16,118 nt of DNA from NCBI GenBank assembly GCA_016463365.1, contig JAEMRJ010000044.1, positions 1 to 16,118 of the forward strand, written 5' to 3'. The notes under the pieces are model-generated. The model did not search any database, was not told where the DNA came from, and saw nothing but the letters and a program-made list of their open reading frames with translations. Positions within the stretch are counted from its first letter, which is position 1. Each line of letters begins with the position of its first letter. Position numbers and translations under genes: made by a program. This DNA comes from Thermoleophilaceae bacterium (lineage in GTDB: Bacteria > Actinomycetota > Thermoleophilia > Solirubrobacterales > JACPNS01). Below, one piece after another: positions 9,252-16,054 of the stretch.

Positions 9252-11435
9252 ATGAACGCGATCGCCAAAGTTGAGCCACTGACGACCGCGCGCGCATTGC
9301 GAGGACCGTTTGACTACAAGATCCCCGAGTCGATGCTCGGCTCGGTCGAGATCGGATCGATTCTGATGGTGCCGTTCGCGCGGCGACGGATTCTCGGCGT
9401 GGTGACCGACATGGCCGCCACCAGCGAGGTCCCTCCGGAAAAGCTTGCAGAACCGTTCAAGGCGCTGGGCGCCGGCGTTCCGCCGAAACTCGTCGAGCTC
9501 GGCCTCTGGGTCGCCGACGCCTACTGCTCGACGCCGGCACGCGGGCTCGCGCTCGTGACGCCGCCCGGGACCGGCACCGGTCAGGCGAAGAACACGATGG
9601 CCGCCAAGACCGTCCTGGTCGCGCAGATCAATGCAGCCGGTGCCGCGGCGCTCACCGACGAGACGGCCAAGCTGACCGACGCGCAGCGATCGGCCCTTGC
9701 GGCGCTGGCCGAACACCCCGATGGCGTTCCCACGGCCAGCGCCAAGGACCTGATCGGATCCACCACCCAGGCCCTGCGCCGCCTTGAAGGCCGCGGTCTG
9801 CTGACCATCGGTGAAAAGGAAGCACGCCGCGCGCCGGTCCATCAGTCCGTCGGCGCCCTGGTCGAGCGCCCACCGCTCACCGACGACCAGTCCAAGGCCC
9901 TCGCAGAAATCATCCAGGCGATCGACACCGGCTTCGCCGACCTGCTGCTCCACGGCGTGACCGGCAGCGGCAAGACCGAGGTCTACCTCGGCGCCGCCGA
10001 ATCAGCAGTCCAGGACGGCAGGTCCGTGATCGTGATGGTCCCGGAGATCGCGCTCACCCCGCAGGTCGTAACCCGCTTCGCCGCCAGATTCAAGGACCGC
10101 GTCGCGGTGATGCACTCACAGCTGACGCCCGGCCAGCGCCACGACGAGTGGCTGCGCATCCGCCGCGGCGAGGCCGACATCGTCGTCGGCCCGCGCAGCG
10201 CGGTGTTCGCGCCGGTAAAGAACCTTGGGCTGCTGATTGTCGACGAAGAGCACGACGCCTCCTACAAGCAGGACGGCGACCCGCGCTACGACGCTCGGGA
10301 CGTCGCACTTGAGCGCGCGCGCAACGAAGGCGCCACGCTGCTTTCGGGCAGCGCCACGCCAAGAGCCGAGGGATGGGAGCGGTCGAAACACATCAACCTC
10401 CCGCAGCGCGTCGACGGCAGCCCGCTGCCGCCGGTCGAACTGCTCGACATGAACGGCGAGCGTGGTGCGCTGCACCCGAAGACCAGCTCCGCGCTCGCGG
10501 CCGTCGCATCCAAGGGTGAGAAGGCGATCGTCCTGCTCAACCGCCGCGGCTGGTCGAACTTCCTGACCTGCCAGGACTGCGGCCATTCGTGGATCTGCCC
10601 CAACTGCGACGTCACGCTCGTGCTGCACATGGCCCGGTCAGAGATGCGCTGCCACCACTGCGGACACCGCGAACGCGTGCCCGAGCACTGTCCTGAGTGC
10701 GACAGCGTCTCGATCTCCCGGCACGGCACCGGCACCGAGCGCCTACAACACGAGCTGCGCGATGCGATCGGCCACGCCGTCGATATCCACAGGCTTGACG
10801 CCGACACCGCTGCCCGTCACGGCGTTGCCAACGTGCTCCGGCAGTTCGAGCAGGCGAGCTCCGGCGTGCTCGTGGGCACCCAGATGGTCGCCAAAGGTCA
10901 CGACTTTCCCGATGTCACGCTCGGCGTGGTGATTGACGCCGACTCCACGCTCAACTTCCCTGACTTCCGCGCGGAGGAGCGCACCTTCGCGCTCGTCGCC
11001 CAGCTCGGCGGCCGCAGCGGTCGCGGCGGAACGGAGGGGAGGGTGCTCGTGCAGACCCGCTCACCAGAGACACGCGCGCTCAGATTCGCCGCAAAGCACG
11101 ACTCTGAGGGCTTCGTCAAAGAGGAGCTCGAGCGCAGGGAGGCCTTCGGCTACCCGCCCTTTGGCCACATGGTGAAGCTTCAGGCTGCAAGCGAGGACCT
11201 CGCCCGCGCCCAGGCCGCGGCAGACCAGCTCGCACGCGCAATCGACCTACGTGACGCCCGCGTGATGGGTCCGACAAATCTCTTCAAGCGCAAGGGTCTT
11301 GAGCGCTTCCAGCTCGAGGTCAAGACCTACGACCGAGAGGCTGCAGTCGTGGCCGTTCGCGAAGCGGTCGAGCTCGTCTCTGGCAGCGCCGCCGGACGAA
11401 ATGTCAAGTTTGCAGTGGACGTAGATCCACAGTGA
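9252..11435 (+). CDS. priA: Primosomal protein N' (replication restart helicase PriA)
   Basis: PriA binds stalled replication forks and reloads the replicative helicase. From the ATG at 9252 it has 727 residues. A 3' DNA-end binding domain occupies about 1-105 and a winged-helix region about 140-190. The superfamily 2 helicase core has Walker A GVTGSGKT (235-242), DEEH (331-334), GSATPR (366-371) and a GRSGRG motif VI. Eight cysteines (440, 443, 449, 452, 467, 470, 480, 483) form the two zinc sites. All ATPase motifs are intact. As I recall, mycobacterial and streptomycete PriA are annotated as lacking helicase motifs, so this copy is of the active type. Starting at the TTG at 9201 would add 17 residues without similarity to the family and would place the promoter inside the gene. 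Confidence 0.94.
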   Translation: MNAIAKVEPLTTARALRGPFDYKIPESMLGSVEIGSILMVPFARRRILGVVTDMAATSEVPPEKLAEPFKALGAGVPPKLVELGLWVADAYCSTPARGLALVTPPGTGTGQAKNTMAAKTVLVAQINAAGAAALTDETAKLTDAQRSALAALAEHPDGVPTASAKDLIGSTTQALRRLEGRGLLTIGEKEARRAPVHQSVGALVERPPLTDDQSKALAEIIQAIDTGFADLLLHGVTGSGKTEVYLGAAESAVQDGRSVIVMVPEIALTPQVVTRFAARFKDRVAVMHSQLTPGQRHDEWLRIRRGEADIVVGPRSAVFAPVKNLGLLIVDEEHDASYKQDGDPRYDARDVALERARNEGATLLSGSATPRAEGWERSKHINLPQRVDGSPLPPVELLDMNGERGALHPKTSSALAAVASKGEKAIVLLNRRGWSNFLTCQDCGHSWICPNCDVTLVLHMARSEMRCHHCGHRERVPEHCPECDSVSISRHGTGTERLQHELRDAIGHAVDIHRLDADTAARHGVANVLRQFEQASSGVLVGTQMVAKGHDFPDVTLGVVIDADSTLNFPDFRAEERTFALVAQLGGRSGRGGTEGRVLVQTRSPETRALRFAAKHDSEGFVKEELERREAFGYPPFGHMVKLQAASEDLARAQAAADQLARAIDLRDARVMGPTNLFKRKGLERFQLEVKTYDREAAVVAVREAVELVSGSAAGRNVKFAVDVDPQ

Positions 11436-11458
11436 CCCCAAGACTCGTGACTTTCAAT

Positions 11459-11464
11459 TAACAT
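11459..11464 (+). promoter_or_regulatory. Putative -10 element of def (TAACAT), leaderless spacing
   Basis: TAACAT fits TANNNT, lies in an unusually AT-rich patch (CTTTCAATTAACAT) of a GC-rich region, and ends exactly 6 nt before the def ATG. There is no Shine-Dalgarno sequence. It implies def, and perhaps fmt and the genes behind it, can be transcribed separately from priA. Confidence 0.5.
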
Positions 11465-11470
11465 CAGCCA

Positions 11471-12091
11471 ATGGCCGACGAACCAAAGCACCTTCCCGAC
11501 GCAACCGCCGAAGCTATTGACGCCGACGAAGAGAAGCTCGAAAGCTCCGGTCTCTCGAGCAAGCAGCTGCAGACCCGCCGCGAGGCACTGCAGCAGGTCC
11601 GCCAGTTTGGCGACCCGGTCCTGCGCTCTGAAGCGCGCGCCATCGAAGACTTCAGCGACCACATCCGCGCCCAGGCCCAGCGCATGATCCACCTGATGGA
11701 GGATGCCTTCGGGATCGGGCTCGCCGCCCCGCAGATCGGTATCTCCAACCGCCTGCTCGTCTATCGCGTCGGCGATTCTCCGCCGATCGTGCTCGCCAAT
11801 CCGGTGATCGAGTGGAATTCCGATGATGAAGAAGCTTTTGAAGAGGGATGCCTCAGCCTCGCCAACGTCCACGTCGACGTTGACCGTGCGATCCACGTCC
11901 GTGTCACCGGTCAGGACGCCTTCGGCGACCGCATCAAGATCGAGGCCTCGGGCCTCAACGCTCGCGTGATCCAGCACGAGATGGACCACCTCGACGGGAT
12001 TCTGATTCTCGACCGCGCCAGCAAGGACCAGCGCAAAGCCGCGCTGCGCGCCCTGCGTGAGGCCGAAGAAAGCGCCGGCTACGCGGCCTAG
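11471..12091 (+). CDS. def: Peptide deformylase with N-terminal extension
   Basis: The enzyme removes the formyl group from the N-terminal methionine of new proteins; it undoes the modification made through Fmt, encoded next door. All three family motifs are present: GIGLAAPQ (81-88), EEGCLS (124-129) and QHEMDHLDG (168-176). The metal ligands are Cys127, His169 and His173, with Glu170 as catalytic base. The 206-residue protein carries about 45 extra N-terminal residues, rich in Glu, Asp, Lys and Gln, ahead of the point (VRQFGDPVLR, 43-52) where most bacterial deformylases begin. The ATG at 11471 is favoured by the promoter-like TAACAT 6 nt upstream. The gene starts 35 nt after priA and ends 19 nt before fmt. 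Confidence 0.95.
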   Translation: MADEPKHLPDATAEAIDADEEKLESSGLSSKQLQTRREALQQVRQFGDPVLRSEARAIEDFSDHIRAQAQRMIHLMEDAFGIGLAAPQIGISNRLLVYRVGDSPPIVLANPVIEWNSDDEEAFEEGCLSLANVHVDVDRAIHVRVTGQDAFGDRIKIEASGLNARVIQHEMDHLDGILILDRASKDQRKAALRALREAEESAGYAA

Positions 12092-12110
12092 CCCGTAGCG
12101 CGCGACCGCC

Positions 12111-13037
12111 TTGCGCAACGTATACCTGGGCACCTCGGACTTCGCCGCGACTGTCTTGGCGATGCTGCTTGATTCTCAGCACGCGCCTTCGCTCGTGGTC
12201 ACGCGTCCTGCCCGGCCCAAGGGGCGCGGCAAGAAGCTGCAGGATCCGCCGGTGGCTGATCTTGCCAACGAACGTGGCATCGCCGTCTTTCAGCCCGAGA
12301 GCGTCAACGACTCCGATGCCGTCGAGCGGGTCGCCGCCGAGAACCCGGGCGCGATCACCGTCTGCGCGTTCGGCGCCATCGTCAAGGAGCCGCTGCTTTC
12401 GATGGCACCGAGCTTCAACGTGCACCCGTCGCTGCTCCCGCGCTGGCGCGGGGCCGCGCCTGTTGAGCGCGCGATCCAGGCCGGCGACGCCGCGACCGGC
12501 GTGACGATCATGCGCCTGGTCGAAGAGCTCGACGCAGGACCGATGTGCGCTCAGGAGTCGTTGACGATCGGCCCGGAAGACGACTACGGCACGCTCGCCC
12601 CGCAGCTGGCAGAGATCGGCGGGCGCATGCTCGTCGAAGCGCTCACCGCGGCCGACGCCGGGTCAGGCGTCTGGACCGAGCAGCTGGAGGGTCGCGACGA
12701 GTCAGAAATCACCTATGCCGAGAAGATCGTCCGCGAGGATCGCGTGCTGCAACCGCGCGCGCAGACGGCGCAGCAACTGGCTCTGACGATCCGCGCGCTG
12801 ACCCCGCACATCGGCGCGATCTTCGAGACCGCAGGCGGCGATCCGCTGCGCGTCGAGCAAGCACGTGCGAGTGATCGCACGCTCGAGCCGGGAACGGCAG
12901 CCGCCCAAGGCGGCAGACTGTTCATCGGAACGACCGACATGACACTCGAATTGCTGCGCGTACGGCCGGCAGGCGGGAAGACCATGGACGTCGAAAGTTT
13001 CCTCAGGGGCAATGATGCGCCTGAAATTCTTCACTAG
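12111..13037 (+). CDS. fmt: Methionyl-tRNA formyltransferase
   Basis: Fmt transfers a formyl group from 10-formyltetrahydrofolate to initiator Met-tRNA. The 308-residue protein opens with MRNVYLGTSDFA, matching the family start MRIVFMGTPDFA. RPKGRGKKLQDPPV (35-48) is the tRNA-acceptor loop. FNVHPSLLPRWRGAAP (102-117) and LVEELDAGPM (136-145) supply the catalytic triad Asn103, His105 and Asp141. The C-terminal domain spans about 210-308. The TTG start is well fixed because an in-frame TAG lies at 12096-12098 and no other start codon fits the conserved N-terminus. The def-fmt pairing is widespread. The gene ends 8 nt before the zinc-ribbon gene, so they are probably co-transcribed. Confidence 0.95.
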   Translation: MRNVYLGTSDFAATVLAMLLDSQHAPSLVVTRPARPKGRGKKLQDPPVADLANERGIAVFQPESVNDSDAVERVAAENPGAITVCAFGAIVKEPLLSMAPSFNVHPSLLPRWRGAAPVERAIQAGDAATGVTIMRLVEELDAGPMCAQESLTIGPEDDYGTLAPQLAEIGGRMLVEALTAADAGSGVWTEQLEGRDESEITYAEKIVREDRVLQPRAQTAQQLALTIRALTPHIGAIFETAGGDPLRVEQARASDRTLEPGTAAAQGGRLFIGTTDMTLELLRVRPAGGKTMDVESFLRGNDAPEILH

Positions 13038-13045
13038 GCAGGCCG

Positions 13046-13288
13046 ATGGAAGGCAGCACCACACAGTCAGCGTTCGAGGTCGGGATGCAGTGTCCGAGCT
13101 GCAACGAGCCGTGGCTGCGCCCGACCGGCAATCTGCCCGGCCGCTATCGCTGCGTGAACTGCCTGCACCGCTACGAGCTGACCAGTTCGTGCCCGGAGTG
13201 CGGCGCGCATGGCACAATTGCGCGCATGAGCCACACCTCTGACCTTCACTGCGCCAGCTGCGGCGCGTGGATGCTCACTGAAATATGA
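13046..13288 (+). CDS. Small zinc-ribbon protein with four CxxC pairs
   Basis: This 80-residue protein has eight cysteines in four CxxC pairs: CPSC (16-19), CVNC (36-39), CPEC (49-52) and CASC (69-72). That arrangement suggests two small zinc ribbons. The order CPxC, RCxxC, CPxC, CxxC resembles, from memory, the E. coli YfgJ type of zinc-ribbon protein, whose function is unknown; this is not confirmed. It could bind RNA or protein, but nothing in the sequence says which. The start may be the ATG at 13046 or the in-frame ATG at 13085 (residue 14), just before the first CxxC; neither has a good Shine-Dalgarno. It follows fmt by 8 nt and overlaps rpe by 4 nt (ATGA), so it is a real, coupled gene. 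In related actinobacteria this spot usually holds rsmB, which is absent here. Confidence 0.8.
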   Translation: MEGSTTQSAFEVGMQCPSCNEPWLRPTGNLPGRYRCVNCLHRYELTSSCPECGAHGTIARMSHTSDLHCASCGAWMLTEI

Positions 13289-13968
13289 GCGCCCGCGCCA
13301 AAGAACTCTTCGGCACGACTCAGATCCTGCCGTCGATTCTCTCTGCCGATTTCGCCAAGCTCGGCGAGCAGGTTGCGATGGTCATGAACGCCGGCGCCAA
13401 GGTGATCCACGTTGATGTGATGGACGGCCACTTCGTGCCGCCGATCACGATCGGTCCGCTGATCGTCGAAGCCCTCGCGGGCCAGGTCCACGACGCCGGC
13501 GGAGTGCTGGACGTCCACCTGATGATCGAGAACCCCGACCGCCACGTCGACAACTTCACTGCGGCCGGCGCCGACGCAGTCAGCTTCCACGTCGAGGCTA
13601 CGCCGCACGTCAATCGCGTCGCCAGTCAGATTCGCGAAGGCGGAGCGCTTGCCGGAATCGTTCTGAACCCCGGCACGCCGGTTGGCGCGATCGCGGCAGC
13701 GGCGGACGCCGTCGACTACGCGCTATGCATGAGCGTCAACCCGGGGTGGGGCGGACAGCCGTTCATTCCCGGGTCGATCGCTCGCCTGCGCGAAATGCGC
13801 GAGCTGTTGCCTGACCACGTGGCCCTGGAAGTTGATGGCGGAGTCTCTACTGCCACCGCTGGCGACGTCTCTGCAGCTGGCGCGAAGCTGATGGTCGCCG
13901 GTAGCGCTGTCTTCGGCGCGGCTGACCCCGCTGAGGCGTTCCGCGCGATTACTGCAGCGGCTCTGTAG
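13285..13968 (+). CDS. rpe: Ribulose-phosphate 3-epimerase
   Basis: Rpe interconverts ribulose 5-phosphate and xylulose 5-phosphate in the non-oxidative pentose phosphate pathway. The 227-residue TIM barrel shows ILPSILSADF (14-23), HVDVMDGHFVP (42-52), LDVHLMIENP (75-84), VNPGWGGQPF (151-160) and EVDGGVS (182-188). Expected metal ligands are His42, Asp44, His78 and Asp184, the two aspartates being the acid/base pair. The ATG overlaps the stop of the zinc-ribbon gene (ATGA), so translation is coupled and this start is likely, although it gives about 10 residues more than the minimal family N-terminus. The 3' end overlaps the convergent flippase gene by 20 nt. No hairpin terminator is evident at the junction. 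Confidence 0.96.
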   Translation: MSARAKELFGTTQILPSILSADFAKLGEQVAMVMNAGAKVIHVDVMDGHFVPPITIGPLIVEALAGQVHDAGGVLDVHLMIENPDRHVDNFTAAGADAVSFHVEATPHVNRVASQIREGGALAGIVLNPGTPVGAIAAAADAVDYALCMSVNPGWGGQPFIPGSIARLREMRELLPDHVALEVDGGVSTATAGDVSAAGAKLMVAGSAVFGAADPAEAFRAITAAAL

Positions 13969-15334
13969 CGACGCCCTCGCGCGGGGTGCTGCGCTCGTAG
14001 AGCACGAAGAGCGAAACGAAAAGAACGATCGCCGCAGCCGGATAGCCGATCTCAACCCGCGTGATCGGATCCTCAACGATCGGCAGAAGCATCCACACCA
14101 CGAAGAGCACTGCCGCAGAAACCCAGCAGGCAACAGCCTGGTTGACCTTGCGCGCAGCCAGCGCGGTCTGGTTCAGCGTGGCTGCGCAGAGATAGATCCC
14201 CATGCCGGCTGCGATCGCGACGAGACCTGCGCGCGAGAAGTCATATTTGTCGTCAAACAGGAGGTCCATCACCCACGGTCCGATCGCCGCCAGAACGACC
14301 ACGCAAGCGGCAGCAAAACCGGTGATCGCCAGCAGCGTCACTTGCACTGACCGGCGGTAGGTTTTGAAGTCGCCCGTCTGCCAAAGCTCGGATAGGTGGG
14401 GGAGCAGGCTGGTCGAGACCGACTGGAAGAGCTGCATCGGCGCGCGGGCAATGATCAGCAGCGAAACGACCGCGCCGGCGGCGACCGGCCCGAGCTTTGC
14501 CGAGGCGATGAACGGTGCTGCGTTGAGGAACGCCTGCTCGCAGGCCATGATCACCAGCGCGGCGACCGCGAACTGACCGCCCTCGGTCAGCGTGAAGTCG
14601 GCCTCTTCGGAGCCGGATCCACCGGTCGCGGCGTCCAGGCGCTTCTCCTGCTCGATCGTCTGAGCTGCGGCTTCGGCCGGTGTGCGGTCATCCTGCACGG
14701 CTTCACGGGCGGAGCGCTGGCGACCGACCAGCGCCAGCGGCACGACAAACAACGAGACCAGCGGACCGGCGAGAATTCCGAAGGCGATCCAGTCCTGGCC
14801 CGACGCCAGACCGACGATCGCCAGCAGCGGGAAAAGGAAGCGCACAGTCGACTCGACGAAAACGAGCAACCCGTAAAGTCCGAAGCGCTGATTGCCCGCC
14901 AGCAGCCCGCGACCGAAAAAGCTCACCGCGTACGCGATCACCGAGCCGAACATGATCCAGTAGAGCGTCGTGTTGCCGTCGAAGAGCGAGTCTTCAAGCT
15001 GCGTGCGAAAAATCAGCGCGATCGCCGCAAACAGCACGCCCAGCCCGAGCTGGATCACCCCGGCGATCTTCAGCGCCGGCCCAATCTCCTGATCACGAAC
15101 ACGGCGCTCGGCGATCGTCCGCGCGAGCAGCTGCTCGACCGGGCGATAGAAGATCGGCGTGACCAGAAAGACTGCCGACCAGAGCAACGCGACCTGGCCG
15201 TACTGGTAGCTGTCGAGCGAGTGCGCCGCGAGCGCCAGGTACAAAAACGTGACGATTCCCGTCACGCCGATGCCGACGGTCAGGATTGCCGCGCCGCGGC
15301 CGTAGTCGGACGTCTTGGCGCCCTGTTCAGACAC
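13949..15334 (-). CDS. Polysaccharide flippase-like membrane protein (MATE/PST-type, Wzx-like)
   Basis: The 461-residue protein is highly hydrophobic, with about 12-14 membrane segments spread from residue 13 to 447. Its layout and motifs resemble the oligosaccharide flippase/MurJ superfamily: an early ALAAHSLDSYQYGQVAL-like turn, LLPHLSELWQ (310-319), and a late QTALAARKVNQA (389-400). Members move lipid-linked sugars across the cytoplasmic membrane. A long charged loop (about 205-250), rich in Glu, Asp and Gln and presumably cytoplasmic, divides the two halves. The substrate is unknown. GTG at 15334-15332 is the start, 6 nt after the methyltransferase stop. The gene converges on rpe and its stop codon lies inside the rpe coding region. 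Confidence 0.8.
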   Translation of the reverse strand: MSEQGAKTSDYGRGAAILTVGIGVTGIVTFLYLALAAHSLDSYQYGQVALLWSAVFLVTPIFYRPVEQLLARTIAERRVRDQEIGPALKIAGVIQLGLGVLFAAIALIFRTQLEDSLFDGNTTLYWIMFGSVIAYAVSFFGRGLLAGNQRFGLYGLLVFVESTVRFLFPLLAIVGLASGQDWIAFGILAGPLVSLFVVPLALVGRQRSAREAVQDDRTPAEAAAQTIEQEKRLDAATGGSGSEEADFTLTEGGQFAVAALVIMACEQAFLNAAPFIASAKLGPVAAGAVVSLLIIARAPMQLFQSVSTSLLPHLSELWQTGDFKTYRRSVQVTLLAITGFAAACVVVLAAIGPWVMDLLFDDKYDFSRAGLVAIAAGMGIYLCAATLNQTALAARKVNQAVACWVSAAVLFVVWMLLPIVEDPITRVEIGYPAAAIVLFVSLFVLYERSTPREGVATEPLQ

Positions 15335-15340
15335 CGTTGG

Positions 15341-16054
15341 CTAGCGAACGTCGACGAGCAGCATCGTCCACGGGAACGGCGACTTCGCCTCGACGACCTT
15401 GCCGATCGCAGAGAGTTCCTTGACGAATGCGCGCTTGGACCAGTGGTTGACGTGTCCGGGGGTGTTTCCGAGATCCTTGATGTATGAACCGCGCGCCATG
15501 TTCAGGCCGCGCCAGAGCGGCTCGCGCGGAACCGAGACCAGCACGTACTTGCTGGCGATGCGGCCCATCTCGGCGATCGTGCTGGCGGGCTCGGGGACGT
15601 GCTCGAGGACCTCGATCGCCGTCGTCATCTCGAACTCGTTGTCGGCGAAGGGAAGTGTTGTGGCCTCGAGGATCTTGTACTCGAGGTTCGGGCGCTGACG
15701 GTGCTTCCACGCTGCCTGCAGCTCGGGCTCGTCGAGGTCGATGCCGACGATCCGGCCGTCGCCCAGGCGCTCAGCCCACTTGTGCGTGAGCACGCCCTCT
15801 CCGCAGCCGACGTCGAGGATCGAGTTCGGGGAGGCCTGCTCCCAGAGTTCGTCGAGCTGGCCCTCGAAGTTGGCCATCATTTTCTTGACCAGAGGATTGC
15901 TCGAGCCGTACTTGTCGTACGTGTTGCCGGTGACGACGGCGTCTGCGCTGGCGTCGCCGGGCTTTGCGGCCTGGTGGAGGTCGTCGAGGTGGGTCTTGCC
16001 GACGTGCGTCGCGGCTTCTGCAGTGGACGGTGTGTTCTGTGTGGGCTCGCTCAA
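15341..16054 (-). CDS. Class I SAM-dependent methyltransferase
   Basis: The 237-residue protein has the Rossmann methyltransferase fold. Motif I is DVGCGEG (81-87), the ribose-binding acidic loop is GIDLDE (104-109), and EVLEHVPEP (148-156) is the motif typical of UbiG/Methyltransf_11-like enzymes. Residues 1-42 are a polar, Thr/Ala-rich lead-in. GNTYDKYGSSNP (43-54) resembles a conserved start of methyltransferases from surface-glycan clusters, which suggests a sugar or lipid-linked substrate; this is inference. The TTG start is chosen because it overlaps the stop of the upstream gene (TTGA) and no ATG or GTG lies closer. It ends 6 nt before the flippase gene, so the two belong to one operon. 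Confidence 0.85.
   Translation of the reverse strand: MSEPTQNTPSTAEAATHVGKTHLDDLHQAAKPGDASADAVVTGNTYDKYGSSNPLVKKMMANFEGQLDELWEQASPNSILDVGCGEGVLTHKWAERLGDGRIVGIDLDEPELQAAWKHRQRPNLEYKILEATTLPFADNEFEMTTAIEVLEHVPEPASTIAEMGRIASKYVLVSVPREPLWRGLNMARGSYIKDLGNTPGHVNHWSKRAFVKELSAIGKVVEAKSPFPWTMLLVDVR

Noticed and set aside
8766..9953. 395-codon minus-strand frame opposite metK and priA
   Set aside because: It lies antisense to two well-supported genes, crosses the intergenic terminator and palindromes, and its protein is a low-complexity Arg/Gly/Val-rich shadow with no recognisable motif.
14396..15487. 363-codon plus-strand frame opposite the flippase and methyltransferase genes
   Set aside because: The product is extremely Arg/Gln/Asp-rich, as expected for the complement of hydrophobic codons, and it spans the junction of two real genes.
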